Assembly: GCF_001463905.1 (NCBI RefSeq)
Contig: NZ_BBWR01000002.1
Span: 737,561 to 801,560, forward strand
Source of the DNA: Aureimonas frigidaquae
Lineage (GTDB): Bacteria; Pseudomonadota; Alphaproteobacteria; Rhizobiales; Rhizobiaceae
Reading direction: 5' to 3'
Length of the DNA stretch: 64,000 nucleotides
Shown: positions 35,822-43,858 of the stretch, in pieces
Numbering within the stretch: the stretch's first letter is position 1
How the letters are laid out: every line of letters starts with the position of its first letter
The notes under the pieces: model-generated
Told to the model about the DNA's origin: nothing
What the model saw: only the letters and a program-made list of their open reading frames with translations
Databases searched by the model: none
Position numbers and translations under genes: made by a program

Positions 35822-36451
35822 ATGACGACGGGCGGCGATAGCGCATGCATAGACACTGCGGATGCACTCGAGGCCCTGTACGGCCCCGTGGCGCCGACAT
35901 CCATCCTCAAGGAGGTGGATCACATCCATCCGCTGTATCGCCCGTTCATCGAGGCCGCGCCTTTCGCAGTGCTGGCCACCGCCGGCCCCAATGGGCTGGA
36001 CGCTTCCCCGCGTGGAGACCCGGCGGGGTTCGTCACGATCGAGGATGACAGGACGCTCGTCCTGCCCGACCGACGCGGCAACAACCGGATCGACAGCTTG
36101 CGCAACATCATCGCGGATCCGCGCGTCGCCCTTCTGTTCCTGATCCCCGGCATCGGCGAGACGCTTCGGGTCAACGGAACGGGGCGCATTCATGCCGGGC
36201 CGGATGATCTGGCCCGCTACGAAGTGGACGGGCGGGTGCCGAAGACGCTCCTGCGCATCCATGTCACGTCCGTCTTCTTCCAGTGCAGCCGCGCCATCAT
36301 CCGATCCGGGCTGTGGACGCAGGCGGCGCATGTGACGCACGATCGCCTTCCGAGCCCGGGCACCATCCTGCGGGCCGTATCCGACCAGTCCTTCGATGGA
36401 GAGGCTTACGACGCCGCCCTGCCCCGCCGCCTGGCCGACACGCTCTACTGA
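35822..36451 (+). CDS. pyridoxamine 5'-phosphate oxidase family FMN protein (MSMEG_1061-like)
   Basis: 209 residues. It has a PPOX split-barrel fold: VDHIHPLYRPFIEAAPFAVLATAGPNGLDASPRGDPAGFV, LVLPDRRGNNRIDSLRNI, RVALLFLIPGIGETLRVNG and HVTSVFFQCSRAIIRSGLW. These fit the MSMEG_1061 family of FMN-dependent flavoproteins. Probably a reductase of small molecules or a detoxifying enzyme; substrate unknown. The ATG at 35822 (MTTGGDSACI) is preferred over an upstream open frame of different composition. Confidence 0.85.
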   Translation: MTTGGDSACIDTADALEALYGPVAPTSILKEVDHIHPLYRPFIEAAPFAVLATAGPNGLDASPRGDPAGFVTIEDDRTLVLPDRRGNNRIDSLRNIIADPRVALLFLIPGIGETLRVNGTGRIHAGPDDLARYEVDGRVPKTLLRIHVTSVFFQCSRAIIRSGLWTQAAHVTHDRLPSPGTILRAVSDQSFDGEAYDAALPRRLADTLY

Positions 36452-36482
36452 ACGGCGTGGCGGCTCCGCTACCCCATGCGCT

Positions 36483-37433
36483 TCAGAACCGGTCCACCTC
36501 GAGCGTCAGATGCGACAGGTCGTGGATATGGGCAAGCTTGGCGCGGTAAGTGTCGAGCGGCTGCGGGTTGGCCGAGCGGATCGCAACGATGGCGGCATGA
36601 TGGCCCGGGCCGACCTGCCAGACATGCAGGTCGGTGATGCGGTCGCCATCGGCGCCCAGCGCCGCCCGGATTTCATCCGGCAGATCCTCGCCCGGCGGAA
36701 CATAGTCGAGCAGCACGCCCCCGGCATCGCGCACAAGCCCCCATGACCAGCGGGCAATGACGAGCGCGCCCACCAGGCCCATGACGGGGTCTGGCCAAAG
36801 CCAGCCATAAACGCTCCCCAGCACGAGCGCCACGATGGCGAGCACCGAGGTCAGCGCATCGGCCAGGACATGCACATAGGCGGCGCGCAGGTTGTTGTCC
36901 CGTCCGCCGTGGGCGCCATCCGCAGGATGATCATGGGCGTGGCCATGGTGGTGATGCGCGTGGTCATCCTTCAGGAGCCAGGCCGAGACGAGGTTTACGA
37001 CAAGGCCGACCACGGCCACCCCGATGGCCGAGCCGAAGGCGATCGGAACCGGATTGGAGAGGCGCAGGAGGCTTTCATAACCGATCAAGAGCGCGATGAG
37101 CGCCAGGATCACCGCGCTCGCAAAGCCGGCCAGATCCCCGAACTTGCCGGTGCCGAAGGTGAAGCGGCTATTGGAAAGGTGCTTGCGGGCGTAAAAATAG
37201 GCCGTGGCGGCGATCAGCATGGCGGCCGCATGGGTCGACATATGCAGCCCGTCGGCCACCAGCGCCATCGAGCCGAAGGCGATGCCGGAGCCGATTTCCA
37301 CCACCATCATGGTGACCGTCAGCGCGATGACGGCCCAGACCCGCCGTTCGTTGCGACCATGGTTCGCCCCCAGGAAATCGTGACCGTGCGGTGTGCCTCC
37401 GCTCAGGCGCGCTTCAGGGACGATCTCCACCAT
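36483..37433 (-). CDS. dmeF: cation diffusion facilitator, Co/Ni efflux protein DmeF
   Basis: 316 residues, six transmembrane helices. Metal-site pattern HxxxD occurs in VADGLHMSTHAA (helix 2) and VHVLADALTSV (helix 5). A histidine-rich loop (DDHAHHHHGHAHDH) lies between helices 4 and 5, and a C-terminal cytoplasmic domain follows. Exports Co(II)/Ni(II) against protons. It is 11 bp downstream of dmeR, giving the dmeRF operon described in Rhizobium leguminosarum. Confidence 0.93.
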   Translation of the reverse strand: MVEIVPEARLSGGTPHGHDFLGANHGRNERRVWAVIALTVTMMVVEIGSGIAFGSMALVADGLHMSTHAAAMLIAATAYFYARKHLSNSRFTFGTGKFGDLAGFASAVILALIALLIGYESLLRLSNPVPIAFGSAIGVAVVGLVVNLVSAWLLKDDHAHHHHGHAHDHPADGAHGGRDNNLRAAYVHVLADALTSVLAIVALVLGSVYGWLWPDPVMGLVGALVIARWSWGLVRDAGGVLLDYVPPGEDLPDEIRAALGADGDRITDLHVWQVGPGHHAAIVAIRSANPQPLDTYRAKLAHIHDLSHLTLEVDRF

Positions 37434-37444
37434 GGATCAACTCC

Positions 37445-37723
37445 TTACTTCAGGTAGGTCTTGAGGACGGACAGGAGATCGGCCGCGCCCTTGGCCTTTT
37501 CGACATCGGCCTCCCGGTCGGGATCGACGACATGGTGGCGGATGTGATCCTCGATCAACTCCACGGTCAGTCCGTTCACCGCGCCCCGGATCGACGCGAC
37601 GAGTTGGAGCACGTCATCGCAGGAGGCGCCGCCCTCCAGCCCGCGGGCGACCGCGTCGAGCTGTCCCTGGATGCGTCGTACGCGGGCGATGAGCCGGGTC
37701 GGGTCTTTCGAAAGATGCGCCAT
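37445..37723 (-). CDS. dmeR: metal-responsive repressor DmeR (FrmR/RcnR family)
   Basis: 92 residues, all-helical FrmR/RcnR/CsoR family. RLIARVRRIQGQLDAVARGLE contains the conserved RIxGQ segment. The metal/thiol cysteine is in GGASCDDVLQ, and the later histidines in VELIEDHIRHHVVD are the likely Ni/Co ligands. It represses dmeRF until Ni or Co binds. A matching G-tract operator overlaps its own start codon. Formaldehyde-sensing FrmR is less likely given dmeF. Confidence 0.93.
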   Translation of the reverse strand: MAHLSKDPTRLIARVRRIQGQLDAVARGLEGGASCDDVLQLVASIRGAVNGLTVELIEDHIRHHVVDPDREADVEKAKGAADLLSVLKTYLK

Positions 37724-37742
37724 AGGATACCCCCTACCCTAT
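37722..37742 (-). promoter_or_regulatory. DmeR operator overlapping the dmeR start codon
   Basis: Minus strand: ATAGGGTA, then GGGGG, then TATCCTAT. The outer octamers are inverted repeats with one mismatch around a run of five G residues, the hallmark of RcnR/DmeR-type sites. It overlaps the ATG, so binding would block initiation as well as transcription. Confidence 0.75.
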
Positions 37743-37932
37743 CTCGCCGACGCAATCCATAGGTTTGACGCGGTGCGTACGCAGCGCACGGCAGAAGCGA
37801 GCGTTGCCGCGGCGAAGCGCTATCCGCATGTCGAAGGGAATTGTGACGGCGTCCAGCAGCACACAGTCTGCGGACCGCACCGACAGGAAATGATAACTGA
37901 GCTCAGCGGATTGGCGCCGCCTGAAACACGAA

Positions 37933-38017
37933 TGGTGCGGTCGAGAAGACTCGAACTTCCACGGGTTGCCCCACAGCGACCTCAACGCTGCGCGTCTACC
38001 AATTCCGCCACGACCGC
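37933..38017 (-). tRNA. tRNA-Leu(GAG)
   Basis: 85 bases including encoded CCA. Acceptor GCGGTCG pairs with CGACCGC, D-arm GGCGGAATTGGTAGACGC, anticodon stem CAGCG/CGCTG around loop TTGAGGT (anticodon GAG), a long class II variable arm (GTGGGGCAACCCGTG region) and T-arm GTTCGAGTC. The 3' end is A then CCA at 37935-37933. It reads CUC/CUU leucine codons. Confidence 0.95.
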
Positions 38018-38068
38018 ACGTCGTGTGCCGGTGCATCACCGGCGGGCCGGTCATCGACCGGTGGCGGG

Positions 38069-38097
38069 CATGTAACAAAGCCATGGCAGGCGCACAA
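38069..38097 (-). promoter_or_regulatory. candidate promoter of tRNA-Leu
   Basis: Minus strand: TTGTGC (38097-38092), 17-bp spacer, TACATG (38074-38069), placing the start of transcription about 45 bases before the tRNA. By eye only. Confidence 0.35.
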
Positions 38098-38181
38098 GCG
38101 GCATTTTGTGCGGCATGCGGAAAATTCGCGCGGCTGCCGGGCGGACTTCCGAAAAAGCAGGGGAATGGCTAGAGAGATGCC

Positions 38182-38919
38182 ATGGAAAAAGATCACGCAC
38201 GCCCCTCCCCGGCACGGCTGTCCATCGAGCCGACGCAGTTTGCGGGCGCACCGGACGGACCGCCTGTCGCCTGGATGATTCGCGCCGGGCTGACGCCCTA
38301 TCCGGACGCCCTGGACTTCATGGAACAGCGCGTGGCGGCCATTGCAGCCGGTGAGGCGCCGGAGACGGTGCTGCTCCTGGAGCATCCCCCGCTCTACACG
38401 GCCGGCACCAGCGCCCGCCGGGAGGATCTGACGGATCCGGACCGCTTCGCCGTCTATGAGGCGGGGCGCGGTGGGGAATACACCTATCACGGCCCCGGCC
38501 AGCGCATCGCCTATGTCATGCTGGATCTCAAGCGCCGGCGCCCGGATGTCCGGGCCTATGTCGCGGCGCTGGAGCAATGGATCATCGCCACACTTGCCGA
38601 GTTCCAGGTGCGCGGCGAGCGCAGGGAGGACCGGGTGGGCGTCTGGGTGACGCGGCCGGAGCGGCCGCGAGGGCCGGACGGATCGGTCGCAGAGGACAAG
38701 ATCGCCGCCATCGGCATCCGCGTCCGCCGCTGGGTGACGTTTCACGGCATCAGCCTGAACGTCGATCCGGATCTGACCCATTTTTCGGGCATCGTTCCCT
38801 GTGGCGTGCGCGGCCATGGCGTGACCAGCCTGACCGATCTCGGCATCCTGGTCTCGCTGCCGGAGGTGGACGGCGTCCTGCGTCGCAATTTCGAAACCGT
38901 GTTCGGGCCAACCGCATGA
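38182..38919 (+). CDS. lipB: octanoyl-[ACP]:protein N-octanoyltransferase LipB
   Basis: 245 residues. Transfers octanoyl groups from acyl carrier protein to lipoyl domains, the first step of lipoate synthesis. Motifs: [51 protein letters not shown] (K173) and catalytic Cys207 in [16 protein letters not shown]. The N-terminal 25 residues are an extra extension before the conserved core. The stop overlaps the next gene by ATGA. Confidence 0.95.
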   Translation: MEKDHARPSPARLSIEPTQFAGAPDGPPVAWMIRAGLTPYPDALDFMEQRVAAIAAGEAPETVLLLEHPPLYTAGTSARREDLTDPDRFAVYEAGRGGEYTYHGPGQRIAYVMLDLKRRRPDVRAYVAALEQWIIATLAEFQVRGERREDRVGVWVTRPERPRGPDGSVAEDKIAAIGIRVRRWVTFHGISLNVDPDLTHFSGIVPCGVRGHGVTSLTDLGILVSLPEVDGVLRRNFETVFGPTA

Positions 38920-39359
38920 GAATCCTGGTCGATGCCGATGCATGCCCCGTCAAGGACGAGGTCCTGGAGATCGCCGGACGGCTCGGTGCCGAGGTCGTCT
39001 ACGTCTCCAATGGCGGCTTGCGCCCCTCGCGCTATCCAGGCGCGCAGCTCGTCACCGTTTCGGCCGGCGCGGACGCAGCCGATGACTGGATCGTCGCGCA
39101 GGCACACTCCGGGGACATCGTGGTGACGGCGGATATTCCACTGGCCGGCCGTGCGCTGGAGGTCGGAGCGCTTGTCCTCAACCCGAATGGGCGGGCCTTT
39201 ACGGCCGAGACGATCGGCGCCGCCCTCTCCTTTCGCGCCTTCAATCAGCATCTTCGGGAAACGGGCGAGAGCAAGGGCCATAATGCGGCCTTTTCACCGT
39301 CCGATCGTGCGCGCTTCAAGCAGGAGCTGAATCGGCTTATCCTCGCGGCACGCGGATGA
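38916..39359 (+). CDS. YaiI/YqxD (UPF0178) family protein
   Basis: 147 residues, UPF0178. Signature [19 protein letters not shown] at the N-terminus, then [26 protein letters not shown] and [24 protein letters not shown]-like fold with acidic residues suggests a nuclease-type metal site, though the role is unproven. It overlaps lipB by ATGA, so they are co-translated. Confidence 0.92.
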   Translation: MRILVDADACPVKDEVLEIAGRLGAEVVYVSNGGLRPSRYPGAQLVTVSAGADAADDWIVAQAHSGDIVVTADIPLAGRALEVGALVLNPNGRAFTAETIGAALSFRAFNQHLRETGESKGHNAAFSPSDRARFKQELNRLILAARG

Positions 39360-39387
39360 GCCGCAGCGGCGCGCCGGGAGGTGGAGC

Positions 39388-40200
39388 ATGAGCGATGAGC
39401 CTTCGCAGGCGAGGGTCTACCGGCATCGTCTGCCCACCCGGCTGACGCACTGGCTCTGGGCCATATCGCTCTTCTTCCTGCTACTGTCGGGGCTGCAGAT
39501 CTTCATGGCGCGCCCCGATCTCTATATCGGCCGGCAGTCGGGATTTGCCTTCGACAATACGGTCCTGTCGATCGGCGCCGTCATGGACGGGGCGCAGATG
39601 CGCGGCGTGACCGAGCTCTTCGGGCACCGCTTCGACACGACGGGCTGGCTCGGCGCCGTGGAGGAACAGGGACGGCTGGTCTCCAAAAGCTTTCCCGGCT
39701 GGATGACCATCCCCTCCTATCGCGATCTTGCCAGCGGACGCGTGGTGCACTTCTTCTTCGCGTGGCTCCTGGTCGGCACGCTGGCGGCCTGGCTTCTTGC
39801 CGGAATGCTGAACGGGCATCTGCGCCGCGATATCGTGCCCGGCCGCCGCGACCTTGCCGCCCTGCCGCGCGACGTGGCCGACCATGCCCGACTGCGCCTG
39901 AAGCATGGCCGTGGCTACGGCCCGCTCCAGAAGCTGTCCTATGCCTTCATCCTCATCCTGGCGCTGCCGCTGATGATCCTGACCGGGCTGACCATGTCAC
40001 CCGGCGTCAACGCCATGGTGCCCTTCCTGGCCGATCTGTTCGGCGGACGGCAGTCAGCCCGCACGCTGCACTTCGTCATTATGCTCGTGCTGGTCGGCTT
40101 CTTCGTCGTCCATATCGTCATGGTCCTTCTGGCGCATCCGGTGGACCAGCTCCGATCCATGATCACCGGCTGGTCGCGCGACGGCGGAGACAAACAATGA
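39388..40200 (+). CDS. cytochrome b/b6 domain protein (b-type cytochrome partner)
   Basis: 270 residues, four or five transmembrane helices, Ni/Fe-hydrogenase b-type/cytochrome b561 fold. Candidate heme-ligand histidines: LPTRLTHWLWAISL (helix 1), VVHFFFAWLLVG (middle), and ARTLHFVIMLVLVGFFVVHIVMVLLAHP (last helix). The stop overlaps the molybdopterin gene by ATGA, so it probably shuttles electrons to or from that periplasmic enzyme. Confidence 0.88.
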   Translation: MSDEPSQARVYRHRLPTRLTHWLWAISLFFLLLSGLQIFMARPDLYIGRQSGFAFDNTVLSIGAVMDGAQMRGVTELFGHRFDTTGWLGAVEEQGRLVSKSFPGWMTIPSYRDLASGRVVHFFFAWLLVGTLAAWLLAGMLNGHLRRDIVPGRRDLAALPRDVADHARLRLKHGRGYGPLQKLSYAFILILALPLMILTGLTMSPGVNAMVPFLADLFGGRQSARTLHFVIMLVLVGFFVVHIVMVLLAHPVDQLRSMITGWSRDGGDKQ

Positions 40201-40979
40201 CCTTCGATCCGAAACGCCGCCGCTTTCTGAAGGCCGGTGCCGCCAGCCTCGCCACCCTGCCGCTTGCCGGCTGCTTCGACGTGGCGGGAGATCGCGACAG
40301 CACCGTGCGCAAGGTGCTGATGTCGGCCAACGACCTTACCTACCGGGTGCAGCGCTTCCTCCTGAACGCCGATGCCTTGGCGCAGGAGTTTCCCGCCACG
40401 GAAATCCGCCAGCCGATGCGGCCGAACGGCGTGACCAACCCGCAGGATGCCGATTACCGCGCCCTGGCGGCGAACGACTTTGCCGATTACCGGCTGACCA
40501 TCGACGGGCTCGTCGAGCGGCCACGGCAGTTCGGCCTTGCCGAAATCCGGAGCATGTCCGGCCGCACGCAGATCACCCGGCACGACTGCGTGGAAGGCTG
40601 GAGCTGCATCGCCATGTGGACGGGTGTCCCCCTGTCCTATCTTCTCCAAGCCGTCGGCGTGCGGCCGACCGCGCGCTTTGCGGTCTTTTCGTGCTTCGAC
40701 ACGCTGGAAAACGGCTTCACGGGACCCATCCGCTATTATGAATCCATCGATCTGCGGGATGCCTACCACCCGCAGACGATCCTGGCCCATGCGATGAACG
40801 GCCAGAAGCTGCCCATCGCCAACGGCGCGCCATTGCGCCTGCGCGTCGAGCGCCAGCTCGGCTACAAGATGGCAAAATACATCCACACCATCACGCTGAC
40901 GGACAGTCTGGCGGGCTTCGGCGAAGGCTCGGGCGGTTACTGGGAAGACCGCGGCTACGAGTGGTTCGCCGGCATCTGA
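40197..40979 (+). CDS. periplasmic molybdopterin-dependent oxidoreductase (sulfite oxidase family), Tat lipoprotein
   Basis: 260 residues. A twin-arginine signal (RRRFLKAGAASLATLPLAGC, 7-26) runs into a lipobox LAGC at C26, so it may be a Tat-exported lipoprotein. The sulfite-oxidase molybdopterin fold follows: LTIDGLVERPRQFGL, then the molybdenum-ligand Cys131 in RHDCVEGWSCIAMWTGVPL, and LPIANGAPLRLRVERQLGYKMAKYI. Resembles MsrP/YedY in fold, but the partner is a full cytochrome b561-type protein rather than MsrQ. Substrate unknown. Overlaps the ATP12 gene (convergent) by 25 bp. Confidence 0.88.
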   Translation: MTFDPKRRRFLKAGAASLATLPLAGCFDVAGDRDSTVRKVLMSANDLTYRVQRFLLNADALAQEFPATEIRQPMRPNGVTNPQDADYRALAANDFADYRLTIDGLVERPRQFGLAEIRSMSGRTQITRHDCVEGWSCIAMWTGVPLSYLLQAVGVRPTARFAVFSCFDTLENGFTGPIRYYESIDLRDAYHPQTILAHAMNGQKLPIANGAPLRLRVERQLGYKMAKYIHTITLTDSLAGFGEGSGGYWEDRGYEWFAGI

Positions 40980-41707
40980 CCGGACATCTGCCGGTAGAGC
41001 CGTTCCGCCACCAGCATATCCGCACGCCGTGCGGCGCGCCGCGCGGCCGCCTCGGCGTCGTCGCCCCAGAGCGAAATGTTCCAGTCTTCGTCGACATGCG
41101 CCAGTTCGAAGGCATCCGCCCCCGTGACCCGCTCTTCGGCCACGGCGAGCGCCAGGATCGCCGAGCCGGTCAGGGTGGTCATCTGGTGCAGCGCCGCGAC
41201 GCGGAACGGATCTGACGTCTGCGACAGAATCGCACGGAAGCGCTCCAGGGTCTGCGGCGGCTGGGCGACATGCATGACGCCCGTTGCCATGTGGAACGGG
41301 CCCCCGATCCGCTCCTGTGCCCAGGCGAGGATCGGATCCCAGCCTTCGGACTGGCGCCGGCACAGCCCCTCCGGCCCCTCTGCGCGGTAGACGAGAAGAT
41401 CGGTCTCCACATAGCGGGAAAGGTCGTCGCGGATCGCAGCCGGGTCCGGCACGACGCCGTCGACGATCGTGTTGACGAGCCGCGTCATGGGCATGGTCGA
41501 CGGATCGATCCGCTCGCCCTGCGCGGCCCATTCCGCAGCCGTCTCCTGCGCCGTCTCCTGCGCGGACAGTTGGATGACAGCCTTGCCCGGCGTGCGCAGC
41601 GCCCGCCCGTCCAGATGCACCTGATGGCCCCCGGCCGTTTCGACGGCGGTCGCCTGCGCGTAGAAGCGCTTGGGGAGTTCCGGCGGTGTAATGGGAGACA
41701 CTGTCAT
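40955..41707 (-). CDS. ATP12-family F1-ATPase assembly chaperone
   Basis: 250 residues. ATP12 homologue thought to help F1 alpha subunit folding in alphaproteobacteria as in mitochondria. Motifs: KRFYAQATAVETAGGHQVHLDGRALRTPGK, AAEWAAQGERIDPSTMPMTRLVNTIVDGV, DLLVYRAEGPEGLCRRQSEGWDPIL and LAVAEERVTGADAFELAHVDEDWNISLWG. The ATG overlaps the HAD gene stop (ATGA). Part of the conserved rluC-HAD-ATP12 group. Confidence 0.92.
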   Translation of the reverse strand: MTVSPITPPELPKRFYAQATAVETAGGHQVHLDGRALRTPGKAVIQLSAQETAQETAAEWAAQGERIDPSTMPMTRLVNTIVDGVVPDPAAIRDDLSRYVETDLLVYRAEGPEGLCRRQSEGWDPILAWAQERIGGPFHMATGVMHVAQPPQTLERFRAILSQTSDPFRVAALHQMTTLTGSAILALAVAEERVTGADAFELAHVDEDWNISLWGDDAEAAARRAARRADMLVAERLYRQMSGQMPANHS

Positions 41708-42405
41708 GGATGGATCCTTGCCAAGGGAGGCATGGTGGCAGGCGCCTGCGCCCACGCGGCCAGAAGAGCCTCCAGATGCGGCACGTCGAGCGCGACGGAC
41801 GCGGCCCCCGCCCTCACCAAAACATCGCTCGACGCCGCTCCCCAGGCCACGCCCACCGCATGCGCGCCGGCGGCCACGGCCATGGCCATGTCGAAGGGCG
41901 CATCGCCGATGACGACGGTATCGGCCGGCGCCACGCCCATGGCGGCACAGCATTCCAGGACCATGGCGGGATGCGGCTTGGACGGACAATCATCGGCCGT
42001 GCGGATGACATGGAACAGCGGCGCCAGCCCGTGATGCTCCAGAATATGGTCCACCCCGCGGCGGGACTTTCCCGTCACCATGCCGATCAAATGATCGTCC
42101 ACGGCGCACAGGCGGCGGACCAGATCGGCCATGCCGTCGAAGAGCGGTTCATCGACAAGCCCCTCGGCCCGGGCCGCCTGGAACTGCGTGCGGTAGGCAT
42201 CGGCCAGCCGCGCGGCATCGTCCAGGCTCGAGCCGGGCACCAAGCGGTGCATGGCCTCCCGCAGGGACAGGCCGATAATGCCGAGGATCGCGACATCGTC
42301 CGGGATGGGCAGGCCCTCCGCGTGGAAAGCGCGTTTCATGGTGCCGCAGATGACGGCGAAACTGTCGGCCAGCGTCCCGTCGCAGTCGAAGAGGAACAGG
42401 CGCAT
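41704..42405 (-). CDS. HAD-IA family hydrolase (phosphoglycolate phosphatase-like)
   Basis: 233 residues. Motif I FDCDGTLADSF (5-15), cap helices with SLREAMHRLVPG, motif II VTGKSRRGVDHIL, Lys in DDCPSKPHPAMV and motif IV VIGDAPFDMAMAVAAGAHAVGVAWG. Resembles Gph-like phosphatases; exact phosphate ester unknown. The ATG overlaps the rluC stop (TGATG) and its own stop overlaps the ATP12 gene, so three genes are coupled. Confidence 0.9.
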   Translation of the reverse strand: MRLFLFDCDGTLADSFAVICGTMKRAFHAEGLPIPDDVAILGIIGLSLREAMHRLVPGSSLDDAARLADAYRTQFQAARAEGLVDEPLFDGMADLVRRLCAVDDHLIGMVTGKSRRGVDHILEHHGLAPLFHVIRTADDCPSKPHPAMVLECCAAMGVAPADTVVIGDAPFDMAMAVAAGAHAVGVAWGAASSDVLVRAGAASVALDVPHLEALLAAWAQAPATMPPLARIHP

Positions 42406-43391
42406 CAATCGTTCTCGGCGGCCTCGTCGAAGCCGAACAGGTTCCAGGTTTGGACCATGTGGGGCGGAAGCGGCGCGATCTGATCGACAAAGCCGCCATC
42501 GGGATGGGGAATGATGATGCGCCGCGCATGCAGATGCAGCTTCTTCTGCACCCCACCCGGGAAATCCCAGTTGGTATCGTGCTCGAAATATTTCGGATCA
42601 CCCAGAATGGGATGGCCGATATGAGCGGCATGGACGCGCAGCTGGTGCGTACGGCCCGTATAGGGCTCCATCTCCAGCCAGGCGAAGTTCTGAGCCACCT
42701 GGTCGATGACCCGATAGTTCGATACCGCGTGGTCGGCGCCGTCCTCGCCATGGCGGGCAATGCGCATCCGGTCCCCGTCCGGCGTCTGCTCCTTGACGAG
42801 ATAGGTCGATATGCGCCCTTCCCGCTTGCCCGGAACGCCTTTGACCAGCGCCCAATAGAGCTTCTTGGTCTCCCGCTCCCGGAAGGCCTTGGTCAGCGCC
42901 ACAGCGGCGCCGCGGGTCCGGGCGACGACGAGGATGCCCGTGGTGTCACGGTCGATCCGGTGGACGAGACGCGGCTTTTCACCCCGCTTGTTCCGCCAGG
43001 CTTCGAGCATCTTGTCCACATGCCGCGAAACGCCCGACCCGCCCTGGACCGCCAGCCCCGCCGGCTTGTTGAAGACGAGGACCTTGTCATCCTCGTAGAT
43101 CAGCATCTGGGCGAGCACGTCGGCATCGTGCCGGTCGCGGATCGTGTTGGCGGTCAGCGGTGCGACCTTCAGCCGTGCCGCCGTACCGTCGATGGGCGGA
43201 ATGCGCACCATCTGCCCCGCCTGCAACCGGGTGTCGGTCTTGGCGCGGCCGCCATCGACCCGGACCTGACCGGAGCGCAGGAGCTTCTGCAGAAGGCCGA
43301 AACCGAGGCCGGGATAATGCAGCTTGAACCAGCGGTCCAGCCGCAGGCCGGCTTCGTCCGCCTCAACCCGCACTTGCTCCACACTCGACAT
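42405..43391 (-). CDS. rluC: RluA-family large-subunit pseudouridine synthase, RluC-like
   Basis: 328 residues. N-terminal S4 domain (about 13-70: LRLDRWFKLHYPGLGFGLLQKLL), then the catalytic domain with LVFNKPAGLAVQGGSG and the active-site loop LVHRIDRDTTGILVVART (D148). GRTHQLRVHAAHIGHPILGD closes the fold. Converts specific 23S rRNA uridines to pseudouridine. The start at 43391 (MSSVEQVRV) begins the S4 region. Confidence 0.92.
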   Translation of the reverse strand: MSSVEQVRVEADEAGLRLDRWFKLHYPGLGFGLLQKLLRSGQVRVDGGRAKTDTRLQAGQMVRIPPIDGTAARLKVAPLTANTIRDRHDADVLAQMLIYEDDKVLVFNKPAGLAVQGGSGVSRHVDKMLEAWRNKRGEKPRLVHRIDRDTTGILVVARTRGAAVALTKAFRERETKKLYWALVKGVPGKREGRISTYLVKEQTPDGDRMRIARHGEDGADHAVSNYRVIDQVAQNFAWLEMEPYTGRTHQLRVHAAHIGHPILGDPKYFEHDTNWDFPGGVQKKLHLHARRIIIPHPDGGFVDQIAPLPPHMVQTWNLFGFDEAAEND

Positions 43392-43479
43392 CGTGACGAC
43401 ATTCCCCGTTTCGTTTCGGCTCCTGCCTAAACCATATGCCTGCAAAGCGGAATGGGTTTGGCGTTCGGCCCCGTTCCGC

Positions 43480-43857
43480 TCAACCCCATGTGCGCCCCGC
43501 CCACAGGCCCGCAAAGAGCGCGAGAATGCCGACCACGGTGCTGGCGATCAGGTAGAGGCAGGCGAGCCAGAGCTGCCCGCGCTCCCACAGGACGGCAAAA
43601 TCCAGGGAAAAGGTGGAAAAGGTGGTGAAGCCGCCCAGGAAGCCGGTCACCAACAGGAGCCGCAGCATGTCCGGCGCCGCGCCATGACGCGCGATCAACT
43701 CCACGAAAAGGCCGATCAGGAAAGAGCCCGTTACATTGACGAAGACCGTCCCGATGGGAAATTGCGGGCCGAAATAGCTGCCCGCGGCCAGGATGCAGAG
43801 ATAACGCAGGACGGAGCCTGCAGCGCCGCCTGCAGCCACGAGGGCGATGTTCAGCAT
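43480..43857 (-). CDS. crcB: fluoride efflux channel CrcB/Fluc
   Basis: 125 residues, four transmembrane helices. Family motifs: GGAAGSVLRYLCILAAG, GTVFVNVTGSFLIGLF (Asn ligand) and GFLGGFTTFSTFSLDFAVL (Phe box). Forms dual-topology dimers that export fluoride. It starts 1 bp after the rarA stop, so it is in the rarA operon; no fluoride riboswitch is visible between them. Confidence 0.95.
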   Translation of the reverse strand: MLNIALVAAGGAAGSVLRYLCILAAGSYFGPQFPIGTVFVNVTGSFLIGLFVELIARHGAAPDMLRLLLVTGFLGGFTTFSTFSLDFAVLWERGQLWLACLYLIASTVVGILALFAGLWAGRTWG

Positions 43858-43858
43858 G

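Noticed and set aside
43858..43858. Fluoride riboswitch for crcB
   Set aside because: Only one base separates rarA and crcB, so there is no room for the aptamer.
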